Source of the DNA: Halococcus qingdaonensis | GTDB taxonomy: Archaea > Halobacteriota > Halobacteria > Halobacteriales > Halococcaceae | Direction of reading: 5' to 3' | NCBI RefSeq assembly: GCF_024508235.1 | Contig: NZ_CP101943.1 | Coordinates: 2,515,112-2,579,111, forward strand | Length of the DNA stretch: 64,000 nucleotides | Shown: one piece after another, positions 26,491 to 35,159 of the stretch | How positions within the stretch are numbered: position 1 is the first letter of the stretch | Layout: every line of letters starts with the position of its first letter | The notes under the pieces: model-generated | What the model saw: only the letters and a program-made list of their open reading frames with translations | What the model was told of the DNA's origin: nothing | The model's database searches: none | Position numbers and translations under genes: made by a program

Positions 26491-26748
26491 ATGTTTCCGT
26501 TCCCGCTGCAGGCGCTCGACCGGTTCCTGCTCCAGTACAATCTCGGGCAGGTGCTGTTGCTCGTCTTCGTGCTCGCGCTGCTCGCCGCGCTCGCCCAGCG
26601 GTCCAGGAAGGTGCTCTCCATCCAAGTGATGACCTTTGGCCTCCTGTTCGCGATCGTCCCGAGCATCGACGGCCCCGGCTACTATCTCTATCTCGGCCTC
26701 GGACTCCTCGTGGTCGCACCGCTGCTGTTCACCACCGCCAACCGCTGA
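26491..26748 (+). CDS. small three-TM membrane protein
   Basis: An 85-aa protein, MFPFPLQALDRFLLQYNLGQ, with three predicted TM helices and a PSIDGPGYYLYLGLGLLVV turn. It looks like one of the conserved small haloarchaeal membrane proteins; no function known. Confidence 0.65.
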   Translation: MFPFPLQALDRFLLQYNLGQVLLLVFVLALLAALAQRSRKVLSIQVMTFGLLFAIVPSIDGPGYYLYLGLGLLVVAPLLFTTANR

Positions 26749-26905
26749 CCGCTCTCGCGGCGTTTTAGCCACCTATCGCGTCCGGTAGCGACGGACCACA
26801 ATCCCTTCTCGTCGACGAACGCGCCGAGAGACATCGACCGAGAATCGCGTCGAAAATCACCGGCGAACCACGACTGTTCGCCGATCCGCTCTCCTGCGTC
26901 GATCC

Positions 26906-28546
26906 CTATTCGCCGGTCGCGTTCGTCGGGAGATCGACGCGCAGCGTGTGCGTGCCCGACTCGAACGTCCGCGTGTCGCTATCGACGTAGTTCTGGAGCT
27001 GTTCGGTCGCGGGCGACCAGACCGGTCCGGGTTTCGTGTAGCTCACCAGCGAGAGCGTCACCGACTCGCCGTCGGCGACCGTGAACGTCGTCGTCGCCGT
27101 GCCGTTCTCGACGGTGACGTTCCGACTCTCGATGCGATCGGCGAGCGCCGCGTCGGTGGTGAACTCGCCGTCGGAGCGCCGCGTGATCGGCTCCTCGCTG
27201 CTACCGTGTGCGAACCGGAGCAGCTCCTCGTTCGTGTAGGTGCCGTTCGGCCCTTGCAGCTGCTCGATCGGCTCGCCGCGCACGAGATCGACCTGGTAGT
27301 AGGTCGTTTCGTCGCTGCCGAGGAAGCCAAGCGCGTCTCGTTCGGCGTTCGTGAGGCTGCCGTCGTCGAGCGCCTCGCTCAGCGCCACGAGCTGGTCGTC
27401 GGAGAGATCGCCGCCCGCGATAGCGTCGGCGATCGCGGTGCGCTGCTCGTCGCTCAACCCATTGCCGGCGAGCGCGTCGGTGATGGCCGACGTCTTTGCG
27501 TCGGTGAGGCCGCTCGCGGCGAGCGTGCTGCTCACTCCGGAGACCTGCTCGTCCGAGAGTCCGCTGTCGGCGAGCGACGCGGCGACAGCCCCCGCGTCCG
27601 CACCGCCGTCCGCTCCGTTACCGCTGTCCGCGCTACCGCCGGCATCACCGCCTGCTTGCGCACCGTTGCCGTCACTGCCCGTTCCGACCCCGCTCGTTTC
27701 CGTTTCCGTCGAGGTGGTGTCGGTTTCGATCCCCGTTCTCGACGAATTGTCCGTCGTTTCGGTCGGGGCTGCGGTCGCCTCCGTTTCGCTCGGTGCGCTC
27801 GTTTCGGTGTCCGTCACGGTCGGTCCCGTAGTGCTATCGGTCGGGCTGGTCGTCCCCGCTTCCGTGTCCGTCGGCGCGGCCGTGGTCGTCGCCGTCGGCG
27901 TGTCGGTTCCGGTCGTCGCCGTCGGCTCCGGAGCACTCGTTTCGGTTGCGGTGGCCGTGTCCGTCTCGGTGGCCGTCTCCGTTTCCGTCGGCTGCTCGGT
28001 GCTGGTCGGCGTGCCCGTGCCTGCACCGGCAACTGTCAGCGTACCGGGCGTGGTTTCAGTGACGTCGTAGAGTCCGCCCGCCGAATCGCTGATTTCGTTG
28101 ACGTCGAGCGTGAGTGCACTTTCCCCGGTCGCGGTTCCATTAACCGTTACTGTCGCTACCGTAACACCATCCGCATCGCCGGAAAGCGCGTTGCCGAAGT
28201 ATATGACATCGAAACTCGCCGCCGAGCCGTCGTCAGTGATGTTGACGTTGCTGTCGGCGGGACTACCCGCTAGTTCGATGTTCGTTATCTCGCCGACCGA
28301 AGGGTTCGACAGTTCGATCGATGCGTTCGTCGTGCCGACACCATTGTCCGTGTTGTCGACGACGATGTCGTATGTCGCCATTTCACCAGCCGCGACCGTC
28401 GAGGATTGCGGCGAGAAGCTGACTGTCGTACTTCCGGCCGCGCTGGCCGTGAACGACACGGCCGCGCCCGCGGAGAGAAGCACGACCGTGACGAGGGCGA
28501 TGGTTGCAAGCGTTCGCTTCGAGGAACCGTGTGTGTCCTTACTCAT
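26906..28546 (-). CDS. secreted cohesin-like domain protein with Thr-rich linker and 17-residue repeats
   Basis: A 546-aa exported protein. Residues 1-37 form a signal sequence (RTLATIALVTVVLLSAGAAV). Residues about 38-172 resemble a type-I-like cohesin beta-sandwich (AGEMATYDIVVDNTDNGVGT, ASFDVIYFGNALSGDADG, VTVATVTVNGTATGESALTL). Residues 173-300 are a Thr/Glu/Ser/Pro linker, likely O-glycosylated. Residues 325-409 are five 17-residue repeats, then an Asn-glycosylation-rich C-terminal domain follows. No C-terminal TM or PGF motif is seen. It lies 57 nt downstream of, and in the same direction as, a dockerin-bearing protein, suggesting the two bind each other outside the cell. Confidence 0.75.
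   Translation of the reverse strand: MSKDTHGSSKRTLATIALVTVVLLSAGAAVSFTASAAGSTTVSFSPQSSTVAAGEMATYDIVVDNTDNGVGTTNASIELSNPSVGEITNIELAGSPADSNVNITDDGSAASFDVIYFGNALSGDADGVTVATVTVNGTATGESALTLDVNEISDSAGGLYDVTETTPGTLTVAGAGTGTPTSTEQPTETETATETDTATATETSAPEPTATTGTDTPTATTTAAPTDTEAGTTSPTDSTTGPTVTDTETSAPSETEATAAPTETTDNSSRTGIETDTTSTETETSGVGTGSDGNGAQAGGDAGGSADSGNGADGGADAGAVAASLADSGLSDEQVSGVSSTLAASGLTDAKTSAITDALAGNGLSDEQRTAIADAIAGGDLSDDQLVALSEALDDGSLTNAERDALGFLGSDETTYYQVDLVRGEPIEQLQGPNGTYTNEELLRFAHGSSEEPITRRSDGEFTTDAALADRIESRNVTVENGTATTTFTVADGESVTLSLVSYTKPGPVWSPATEQLQNYVDSDTRTFESGTHTLRVDLPTNATGE
27320..27574 (-). repeat. five tandem 17-residue coding repeats
   Basis: Within the cohesin-like protein, residues 325-409 divide into LADSGLSDEQVSGVSST, LAASGLTDAKTSAITDA, LAGNGLSDEQRTAIADA, IAGGDLSDDQLVALSEA and LDDGSLTNAERDALGFL. 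Consensus: hydrophobic, two small, turn, (S/T)(D/N)xx, then a short amphipathic helix. Probably a helical solenoid spacer. Confidence 0.85.
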
Positions 28547-28603
28547 TTTCGTCGTGTTTGGGGTGTTGTCGCACTGTGGTCCATACGTCGCATCTCGCGA
28601 GCG

Positions 28604-30763
28604 TCATTTCGAATCCGCCCATTTGGCGTACAGCGCCTGTGCGTCGGCCTGTGTGACCTTTCCTTCGCCGTTGAAGTCGAACGCATCGGGATTGTTCTTG
28701 ACCGCCGGATCGTCGAGGTTGTCGTACAGCGCCTGCGCGTCGGCTTTCGTCAGCTCGCCGTCGCCGTCGACGTCCTCGTATTTGCCGTCTTCGTCGAGGT
28801 CCTGCGGCGGGTTCTCGAACTCACCGACCGGCTCCGGACTGGCGGTGTACTCACCGCGCTCGACGATTGTCCCGCTCGCTCCAACGGCAACGTCGGGATA
28901 CGAACCCGTCGTGTCGAGAACGATCCCTTCGAGACCGTTGCTCGTCGGCGTCTCGTCGGATTGCCAGCCCGAGCCGGTGCGTTCGAGGACCGTCCCGCTG
29001 CTGCCGGCGGCCAACCCCTTCTTCCCTTCGCGGGTGATGGCGTTGAGCGTGTTCTGTCCGGCGTAGAGCTTCGTCCAGACCGAACCGTTGTACCGGAAGA
29101 TCGAGCCGTCGCCGCCCGCGACGTTGATCTCGTCTGAACTCACCGCGGCGACGTCGTACAGCCCGACGCTGCCGCCGCCGATGCCGATCTCCTCCCAACT
29201 GTCGCCACCGTTGGTCGTCTCGTACACCTTCGAGTTCGTATCGCAGATGTAGCCCGTGCTCTCGTCGATGAAGTCGAGTCCCTTCGCGCTGGAGCCACCG
29301 CCGGGCTTGACCGCCGATCCCCAGTCCATCCCGCCGGAGCCGTTCTTCGTCCCGGAGAAGAACTCGCCGGAGCCGTTGATCAGGAACACCGTCTCGGAGC
29401 CGGCCGCGCCGACGACCGCGATGTCCTCCCAGGTGCTAGATTTTCCCTCGGGTTTCGAGTAATCGGTCTTCGTCCCGCTCCCGACATCGTACTGGCCGAT
29501 GACGCCGCTGCCGCCGGCGAACCAGACGTGGTTGCCGTCGTCGGTGACGCCGGCCCCGGTGAGGGTGTTGCCCTGCGTCGTCGGCCCTTTCTCGATGACC
29601 GTCGTCCAACCCGTCGATCCCCGCTCCAGAACCCGCCCGCCACCGCCGACGGCGTACGGCCCCTGGCTCGAGAGAACCGTGTCGTTGAGCCCTTTCCCGG
29701 TCGGCGAACTCGCCTCGGTCCAGTTGGCCGAATCGGGTCGTGGCTTCCGTTCGGCCGGCGGATCGGCGGTGTACTCGCCGCGCTCGACGATCGTTCCGCT
29801 GGAGCCGACGGCCACGTCCGGGTAGCCTCCGGCGGTGTCGAGCGCCGCTCCCCGCAGCGTGTTCGTCGTCGGCGTCTCGACCTCGCTCCACGTACCGGGT
29901 CCGTTCCGTTCGTACACCCGACCGCCCGAGCCGGCGGCCAGCCCCATCTCCCCGTCACGATCGATGCCGTAGATGGTGTTCTGTCCGACTTTCAGCGGCG
30001 ACCACGTCGACCCGTCGTACCGGTATATCGTCCCGCTGCCGCCGGCCACGTTGACGTCCGATTCGCTCACGCTCGCCACGCCGTAGAGTCCGATGCTGCC
30101 GCCGTCGATGCCGATTTCTTGATAGCTACCGCCGTCGTCGGTCGTCTCGTAGACCTTCGTGCTCGTGTTCGAGATGTGCCCGACTGAACTACTGGCGAAA
30201 TCGATCCCTTTCATGCTGGAACCTGAGCCCGGTTTCTGGGCTTCTCCCCAATCCATCCCGCCGGAATCGTTTTTCGTCCCGTTGAGCACCTCGCCGGAGC
30301 CGTTGACGAGGTGGACGGTTTCGGATCCGGATTTCCCGGTGACTGCGAGGTCCTCCCAGGTGCTCGTCTTTCCCATCGGCGCGGAGTAGTCGGTGAGCTC
30401 TTCGTCGGCCACGTCGTACTGGCCGATCACGCCGCTGCCGCCGGCGAACCAGACGTGGTTGCCGTCGTCGGTCACGCCGGCTCCTTTCAGAGTGTTCGAC
30501 TCGACCGTCGGTCCCTTCGAGATAACGGTCTCCCAGCCGTCGTCACGGCGGGCGAGCACCAGTCCCCCGCTCCCGACGGCGTACGGTCCTTCGCTGGTCT
30601 GTACGACGTCATTCAGTGTCTTGCCCGTTGACGAGTCGGCCGCGGACCATGCCGACGCCTGTGCGCCGGCTGTCCCCGAGACCGCCGTCCCGACGCCGGC
30701 CGCGAGGGCCGCCGCGCCAGTGAGTTCCAGGAACCGTCGCCGGTTCCGGTTGATGTCCGTCAT
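28604..30763 (-). CDS. Tat-exported duplicated beta-propeller protein with C-terminal dockerin
   Basis: A 719-aa protein. The Tat signal NRNRRRFLELTGAAALAAG is followed by AGAQA. Two homologous blocks of about 300 residues (about 38-335 and 345-640) share GAGVTDDGNHVWFAGGSGVI and GYPDVAVGSSGTIVERGEYT-type blocks, with repeated VAGG/AAGSSG strand ends, like YCF48/BNR-type propellers. Residues 647-719 hold two EF-loop repeats (DVDGDGELTKADAQALY and DFNGEGKVTQADAQALY), the dockerin arrangement. Likely binds the cohesin-like protein encoded next. Confidence 0.82.
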   Translation of the reverse strand: MTDINRNRRRFLELTGAAALAAGVGTAVSGTAGAQASAWSAADSSTGKTLNDVVQTSEGPYAVGSGGLVLARRDDGWETVISKGPTVESNTLKGAGVTDDGNHVWFAGGSGVIGQYDVADEELTDYSAPMGKTSTWEDLAVTGKSGSETVHLVNGSGEVLNGTKNDSGGMDWGEAQKPGSGSSMKGIDFASSSVGHISNTSTKVYETTDDGGSYQEIGIDGGSIGLYGVASVSESDVNVAGGSGTIYRYDGSTWSPLKVGQNTIYGIDRDGEMGLAAGSGGRVYERNGPGTWSEVETPTTNTLRGAALDTAGGYPDVAVGSSGTIVERGEYTADPPAERKPRPDSANWTEASSPTGKGLNDTVLSSQGPYAVGGGGRVLERGSTGWTTVIEKGPTTQGNTLTGAGVTDDGNHVWFAGGSGVIGQYDVGSGTKTDYSKPEGKSSTWEDIAVVGAAGSETVFLINGSGEFFSGTKNGSGGMDWGSAVKPGGGSSAKGLDFIDESTGYICDTNSKVYETTNGGDSWEEIGIGGGSVGLYDVAAVSSDEINVAGGDGSIFRYNGSVWTKLYAGQNTLNAITREGKKGLAAGSSGTVLERTGSGWQSDETPTSNGLEGIVLDTTGSYPDVAVGASGTIVERGEYTASPEPVGEFENPPQDLDEDGKYEDVDGDGELTKADAQALYDNLDDPAVKNNPDAFDFNGEGKVTQADAQALYAKWADSK

Positions 30764-30895
30764 GTCTCATCCCGTCATCAATGGTTGCGGGGTTATGGTT
30801 GTTGCTTGCAGGAACGTTGGAACAACCGATTCCCGAACCGATCGCAGGACGGATCCGACGAGAACCGACCGCCACCACCGGGGCGAACGGCCGAT

Positions 30896-31936
30896 CTAAT
30901 TTTCGAGCAGCTCCTCGTACTGCGCGCCGGTCTGCTTCAACGTCTCAGTCGAGAAGAGCCGCTCGTGGGTGTGGGGAAGATGTTCGTCGGCGAGTTCGTC
31001 GATCTTCTCGTCGACCATCTCGGCGTCGCGACCGTGTATCATCGTGAACAGGTTGTACGGCCACTCCTGGTCGGGTCTGCGCGGGCGGTGATAACAGAGC
31101 GTGACGTATGGCAGCGACCCGACTTCGGTCCCACGGGCGTCGAGATCGTCGTCGGGCACGTCCCAGACGACCATACAATTGGCGTCGAAACCCGTGACGA
31201 CGTGGTTGACGATGCAGCCGATGCGCTTGATGCAGCCCGTCTCACGTAGCTGGCGGATGGCGTCGATCACGTCTTCGACCGGCTCGTCGAGCTCCGCGGC
31301 GATGTCACGATAGGGCGTCGCCGTCAGCGGGAACCCGCCCTGAATGGCCAGTAGGAGCCGTGCATCGAGCGCCGAGAGATCGCCGGTCGCCGACTCGCTG
31401 ATGGCGGTCGCGCGCACGTCCTCGCCCCCGCCGCTCGACTCGCGGGCAAAGCGATCGCCGTTCACGACCGGAAATTCGAGATTGATGTAGAAATCCGTCA
31501 GCATCGGGAGGTTCAGCACCGAACAGCCGGTTCGCTCCTCGATGTCGGCGAGGATCGCGTCGCGCGTCTCGCGCGAACCGGCGGTGACGACGAACCACAT
31601 GTTCCAGGGATGATCGCGCCGGTAGTTGTGGTTGACCTGCCGGTGTTCGTTGACGATCTCGGCGATCTCGTCGAACCGGTCCTCGGGAGCCTGCACCGCC
31701 GCGAGCGTCGACGAGCCGATGACGGGCGGGTTGAGCACCGCGCCGAACCGTCGGAAGATCCCCTGCTCGCGCAGCGTCTCAACGCGGGCGAGCGCCTCGT
31801 CCTCACCGATGCCGAGCGCCGCGCCGATCGCGCGGAACGGCCGCTCCTCGACCGGGAACCCGCTCTGGTAGTCGTCGATCAGGCGGCCGTCGACCGCGTC
31901 GAGATCGGCCCGCCAGTCCTCGGCCAGCGAACTCAT
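30896..31936 (-). CDS. siroheme decarboxylase, AhbA-AhbB-type fusion (Lrp/AsnC fold)
   Basis: A 346-aa protein made of two Lrp/AsnC-like halves. Residues 1-170 contain RDHPWNMWFVVTAGSRE and residues 185-346 contain YHRPRRPDQEWPYNLFTMIH. The conserved His/Arg and HPWNMWF / EWPYNLF motifs are those of AhbA/AhbB (NirDLHG-like) enzymes, which decarboxylate siroheme to didecarboxysiroheme in the alternative haem pathway. The family is often mis-named as a regulator. Here both halves are in one chain, linked by a Ser/Gly-rich stretch. Confidence 0.82.
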   Translation of the reverse strand: MSSLAEDWRADLDAVDGRLIDDYQSGFPVEERPFRAIGAALGIGEDEALARVETLREQGIFRRFGAVLNPPVIGSSTLAAVQAPEDRFDEIAEIVNEHRQVNHNYRRDHPWNMWFVVTAGSRETRDAILADIEERTGCSVLNLPMLTDFYINLEFPVVNGDRFARESSGGGEDVRATAISESATGDLSALDARLLLAIQGGFPLTATPYRDIAAELDEPVEDVIDAIRQLRETGCIKRIGCIVNHVVTGFDANCMVVWDVPDDDLDARGTEVGSLPYVTLCYHRPRRPDQEWPYNLFTMIHGRDAEMVDEKIDELADEHLPHTHERLFSTETLKQTGAQYEELLEN

Positions 31937-32013
31937 TGGATTCCCTACGCGACGGCCGAACTACGGTCTGTCGGTTCCCGCGCGGTTATGACGCTCCCGC
32001 TCGACCGCTCGGC

Positions 32014-32871
32014 ATGACCGATTCCAGGAATCTGACCGGACAGGTCGCGCTCGTCACCGGTGCGACTGGTGGCATCGGGCGCGAAATCGCCCGCCGACTC
32101 GGCGCTCGCGGGGCACACGTCGTCGTGACGGGCCGCTCGCGCGAGCGCGGGGAGGAGGCCGTCGCCACCGTCGAGCGGGCTGGCGGCAGCGCGCAGTTCT
32201 TCCGGGCCGATCTCGCAACGATGGCGACCGTCCGCGCGCTCGCCGAGGAGTTCCGTCGCCGCTACGATCGCCTCGACGTGCTCGTGACCAACGCCGCCTG
32301 CTCGCGCGACAGCCGTCAGCTCACCGCCGACGGCCACGAACTGACGCTCGCGGTCAACCATCTCGCGCCGTACCTGCTCACACACGACCTGCTCGACATG
32401 CTCGTCGAAACTCCCGACGCTCGCATCGTCGCCACCTCCTCGACCGTCCATTCGACCGGCGAAATCGACTTCGCCGACCTCCGACTCGAGACCGACTACG
32501 ACGCGTTCGCGGCCTACGCGCGCTCGAAACTGTCGAACTTGCTCTTCACGACCGAACTTGCCACACGGGTCGATTTCCCTGTGAACGCCGTCCATCCCGG
32601 GTTCGTGCCCGGCAGCGGGCTCTACCGCCACGCTTCGCTGCCGACCCGGGCGTTCATGGCGCTCGCCGCACGCCTCCCGCTCCTCGGCACGTCGGTCGAC
32701 GAGGCCGCCGACCCGCTCGTCGAGCTCGCCGTCGATCCCGACGGCGATCACACCTACTTCGATCGCCACGATCCGACCGATCCCGACCCGCGCGTCGACG
32801 ACGATCGACTGCGCGAACAGCTCTGGAACGTCAGCGCCGCGCTCGTCGACGTCGATCCCGACTGGCCGTAA
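32014..32871 (+). CDS. short-chain dehydrogenase/reductase
   Basis: A 285-aa SDR: GQVALVTGATGGIGREIARR (NAD(P)-binding TGxxxGIG), VLVTNAACS (NNAG variant TNAA), catalytic YARSK with preceding Ser. Resembles the retinol-dehydrogenase/WW-oxidoreductase-like subgroup (FRADLATMATVRAL). Substrate unknown. ATG 32014 chosen (MTDSRNLTGQ). Divergent from the siroheme decarboxylase. Confidence 0.88.
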   Translation: MTDSRNLTGQVALVTGATGGIGREIARRLGARGAHVVVTGRSRERGEEAVATVERAGGSAQFFRADLATMATVRALAEEFRRRYDRLDVLVTNAACSRDSRQLTADGHELTLAVNHLAPYLLTHDLLDMLVETPDARIVATSSTVHSTGEIDFADLRLETDYDAFAAYARSKLSNLLFTTELATRVDFPVNAVHPGFVPGSGLYRHASLPTRAFMALAARLPLLGTSVDEAADPLVELAVDPDGDHTYFDRHDPTDPDPRVDDDRLREQLWNVSAALVDVDPDWP

Positions 32872-32926
32872 CTCGCGATCGACCCCACAGCAATCGTGTA
32901 GCAGTATGGACGACACGCGACGGGGT

Positions 32927-33553
32927 TCAAAAATCGGCGAGCGCGGACTGATCGGCGGCTTCCAGAACGTCGCGACTGGTCTTCCAGGATTCGCGCGCGA
33001 ACGGCGGGAGATCACCGTGCTCGCGGACGTATTCGCGGAGGAACGAACGGGTACTGCTATCGCCCGGATAGCCGCTGCCGATCGCGCCGTGTTCGGCAGC
33101 GAGATCGGCGATGTGTTCGTCACGGGCGACTTTGGCGACGATGCTCGCCGCACCGACGTGCTCGTGGGATTCGTCGGCACCGTGCTCGGCCGTGATCGCC
33201 ACGTCGGTCGCGGTCTCGGCCCTCACGCGGCGACCGAACCGTGCCGCATCGGTGTCGCAGGCGTCGACGACGCCGGATTCGCCGGTGGCAGTCGCGCGAT
33301 CGATCGTGTCGGCCATCGCCGCAGCCGTGAGCGCGTTCAGGCTTCCGTCGTCGATCTCGGTGGGGGTGACCTCGCTCACGGCGATCGTGACCTGCTCGTC
33401 GGCGCGGAGCTCGGCGGCCAGCGCCTCGCGGCGGGCGGGCGCGAGCCGTTTCGAGTCGTCGATCCCGTCGGGCAGCGTGGCGTCGGCGCTGACGCACGCG
33501 ACGAACAGCGAGCCCAGGACGGGCCCGCGCCCCGCCTCGTCGACGCCGAACAT
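32927..33553 (-). CDS. rnhB: ribonuclease HII
   Basis: A 208-aa protein beginning MFGVDEAGRGPVLGSLFVA (catalytic Asp-Glu in DEAGRGP), with DACDTDA, ADESHEHVGAASIVAKVARD and GSGYPGD. Removes RNA from RNA-DNA hybrids and single ribonucleotides. ATG 33553 chosen because the family begins with this motif. Confidence 0.94.
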   Translation of the reverse strand: MFGVDEAGRGPVLGSLFVACVSADATLPDGIDDSKRLAPARREALAAELRADEQVTIAVSEVTPTEIDDGSLNALTAAAMADTIDRATATGESGVVDACDTDAARFGRRVRAETATDVAITAEHGADESHEHVGAASIVAKVARDEHIADLAAEHGAIGSGYPGDSSTRSFLREYVREHGDLPPFARESWKTSRDVLEAADQSALADF

Positions 33554-33602
33554 ACCGACGGCTCGCGCGGCAGGCAGAAAGCGGTTGGCAAAAACGGCGG
33601 TG

Positions 33603-33752
33603 TTAGTCGGCCGTCCCTGGCGTGAACGGCTCCGGTTCGTCCTCCTCCTCGTCGTCCGTCTCGCCGTCTCCCTCGATTGCCCACTCCGGGAGCTCCTCGT
33701 GCTCGTCGTCCTCATACAGCCGCGTGGAATCGGTCGTTCGATGGTGACACAT
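33603..33752 (-). CDS. 49-aa acidic microprotein
   Basis: The reverse strand from ATG 33752 encodes MCHHRTTDSTRLYEDDEHEE, then LPEWAIEGDGETDDEEEDE and ends FTPGTAD. Strong Asp/Glu bias and haloarchaeal codons suggest a real small protein between rnhB and pus10. The Cys-His-His N-terminus might bind metal. Not recognised. Confidence 0.55.
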   Translation of the reverse strand: MCHHRTTDSTRLYEDDEHEELPEWAIEGDGETDDEEEDEPEPFTPGTAD

Positions 33753-33791
33753 GGGTTGCTGCCTCTATGCTATGGTATGGCATGAAAGAAC

Positions 33792-35093
33792 TTAACCGCT
33801 CGGCTCGACGAGATAGTCGGGATCGGCGAACGCCTCGTCCTCGCCCTCGACGGCGATCACGTCGAGCGCCGTTACCTCGCTGTCGACGCCGAGTAGCCCC
33901 GCGAGACTCGGCTCCGTCCGGCCTTCGTCGCTGCTCACGAGTTCTTTCACGTAGAGACCGCCAGCGCCGCGCAGCTCTACGGTGGCGTGGCGGTCGTCGT
34001 CGAGCTCGCCCTCGATTTCGTAGACGTCGCGCACGCGAGTCCGACTCGCCCGCCGGTGATCGACCCGCTGGGGCGTCTCCTGTTCGATCGTCGCGCCGTC
34101 GAGTTCGGCGAGCGCGTCGGCGAACGCCGTCTCCTCGATCGGTTCGGCGAACTCGATGGCCATCGAGTAGGTCTTGTGCGCGTCGAGCTCCTTCACGCGC
34201 TCGACCATTTCGTGGGTCGCACGCCGGAGCCCCTCGACCTCGACGCTCTCGTCGGCGAACTCGTTGATCTCCGTCTCCAGTTCCTCGGCGTCGACCGCGC
34301 GCCGCTGCGGGTGTTTGACCTCGATGACGAACGGGCGGCCGGTGCCCTGCATCGTCGCGTCGACGTCCTCACGACCCGCGCCGTGGAAGATCGATTCCGA
34401 GCCATCCATCGCCTCCTCGACGACCGGCGCGGTCAGCTCCTCGACGCTCCTGTCGTAGAGATAGCCGCTGCCGCCGCAGTAGTCGCAGGGCTCCTCGCCG
34501 CCGTCCGCGACGAACTGCTTGCCGCTGCCGCCGCACTCCCGGCAGGGCCACTCGGTCTGGGGGATTCCGCGTTCGAGCTTCCGGTAGCGCCCGTAGACGA
34601 ACGCTGGATTCACCTGGACGTCGACGTCGCCGCGGTCGAGGTTGACGAGTGCGAGCACGTCCGGGCGCTCGAAATCCACCTCTGTGTCCGTGCGCTCGCC
34701 GAGACGCTTGCCGACCTCGCGGTTGAGTGCGGATTTGAACGACTCGCCGGCGTCGGTGGGGAGATCGCTCTCCTCGCGCAGCAGGCGGTCGTTCTCCTCG
34801 ATCAGCGGCGGGACGCGCGTGCCGACCTGGTACGTCTCGAACTCGACGTCCCCGAGTGCGGCGACCGCGCGCTCGGCCCACTCGTCGAACCGATCGCACT
34901 CACCCTCGCAGACCCAGCAGTCCTCGGGTCCCTCGAACGGTTCGTCCGCGTCGAGCGCGACCGTGGTTCTGAGCGCGCGTCCGCGCGCCCGGTTCGTGAG
35001 GCCGAAACTCCGGTCGGCGAAGACGCGGCCGAGACAGGAATCACAGATAGGGCCGTTGTCGAGGACGGCCCGCGCGTCGTCGAGGATGGACAT
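33792..35093 (-). CDS. pus10: tRNA pseudouridine(54/55) synthase Pus10
   Basis: A 433-aa protein. N-terminal Zn part CDSCLGRVFAD with EDCWVCEGEC, a THUMP-related middle region, and the catalytic region GREDVDATMQGTGRPFVIEV with the active Asp in REDVD. An inserted CRECGGSGK and CDYCGGSGY (about 185-215) resembles DnaJ-type zinc repeats. It makes the T-arm pseudouridines in archaeal tRNA. ATG 35093 chosen over 35117. Confidence 0.93.
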   Translation of the reverse strand: MSILDDARAVLDNGPICDSCLGRVFADRSFGLTNRARGRALRTTVALDADEPFEGPEDCWVCEGECDRFDEWAERAVAALGDVEFETYQVGTRVPPLIEENDRLLREESDLPTDAGESFKSALNREVGKRLGERTDTEVDFERPDVLALVNLDRGDVDVQVNPAFVYGRYRKLERGIPQTEWPCRECGGSGKQFVADGGEEPCDYCGGSGYLYDRSVEELTAPVVEEAMDGSESIFHGAGREDVDATMQGTGRPFVIEVKHPQRRAVDAEELETEINEFADESVEVEGLRRATHEMVERVKELDAHKTYSMAIEFAEPIEETAFADALAELDGATIEQETPQRVDHRRASRTRVRDVYEIEGELDDDRHATVELRGAGGLYVKELVSSDEGRTEPSLAGLLGVDSEVTALDVIAVEGEDEAFADPDYLVEPSG

Positions 35094-35159
35094 GCGATGG
35101 AAACGCGCTCTTGGCACTCACCTGTTGTGGTTCGTCACCGGAATCGTTGCCGCGAACCT

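Noticed and set aside
27351-28070. Plus-strand Val/Ser-rich frame of 239 codons resembling a secreted repeat protein
   Set aside because: Antisense of the Thr/Glu-rich linker in the cohesin-like protein.
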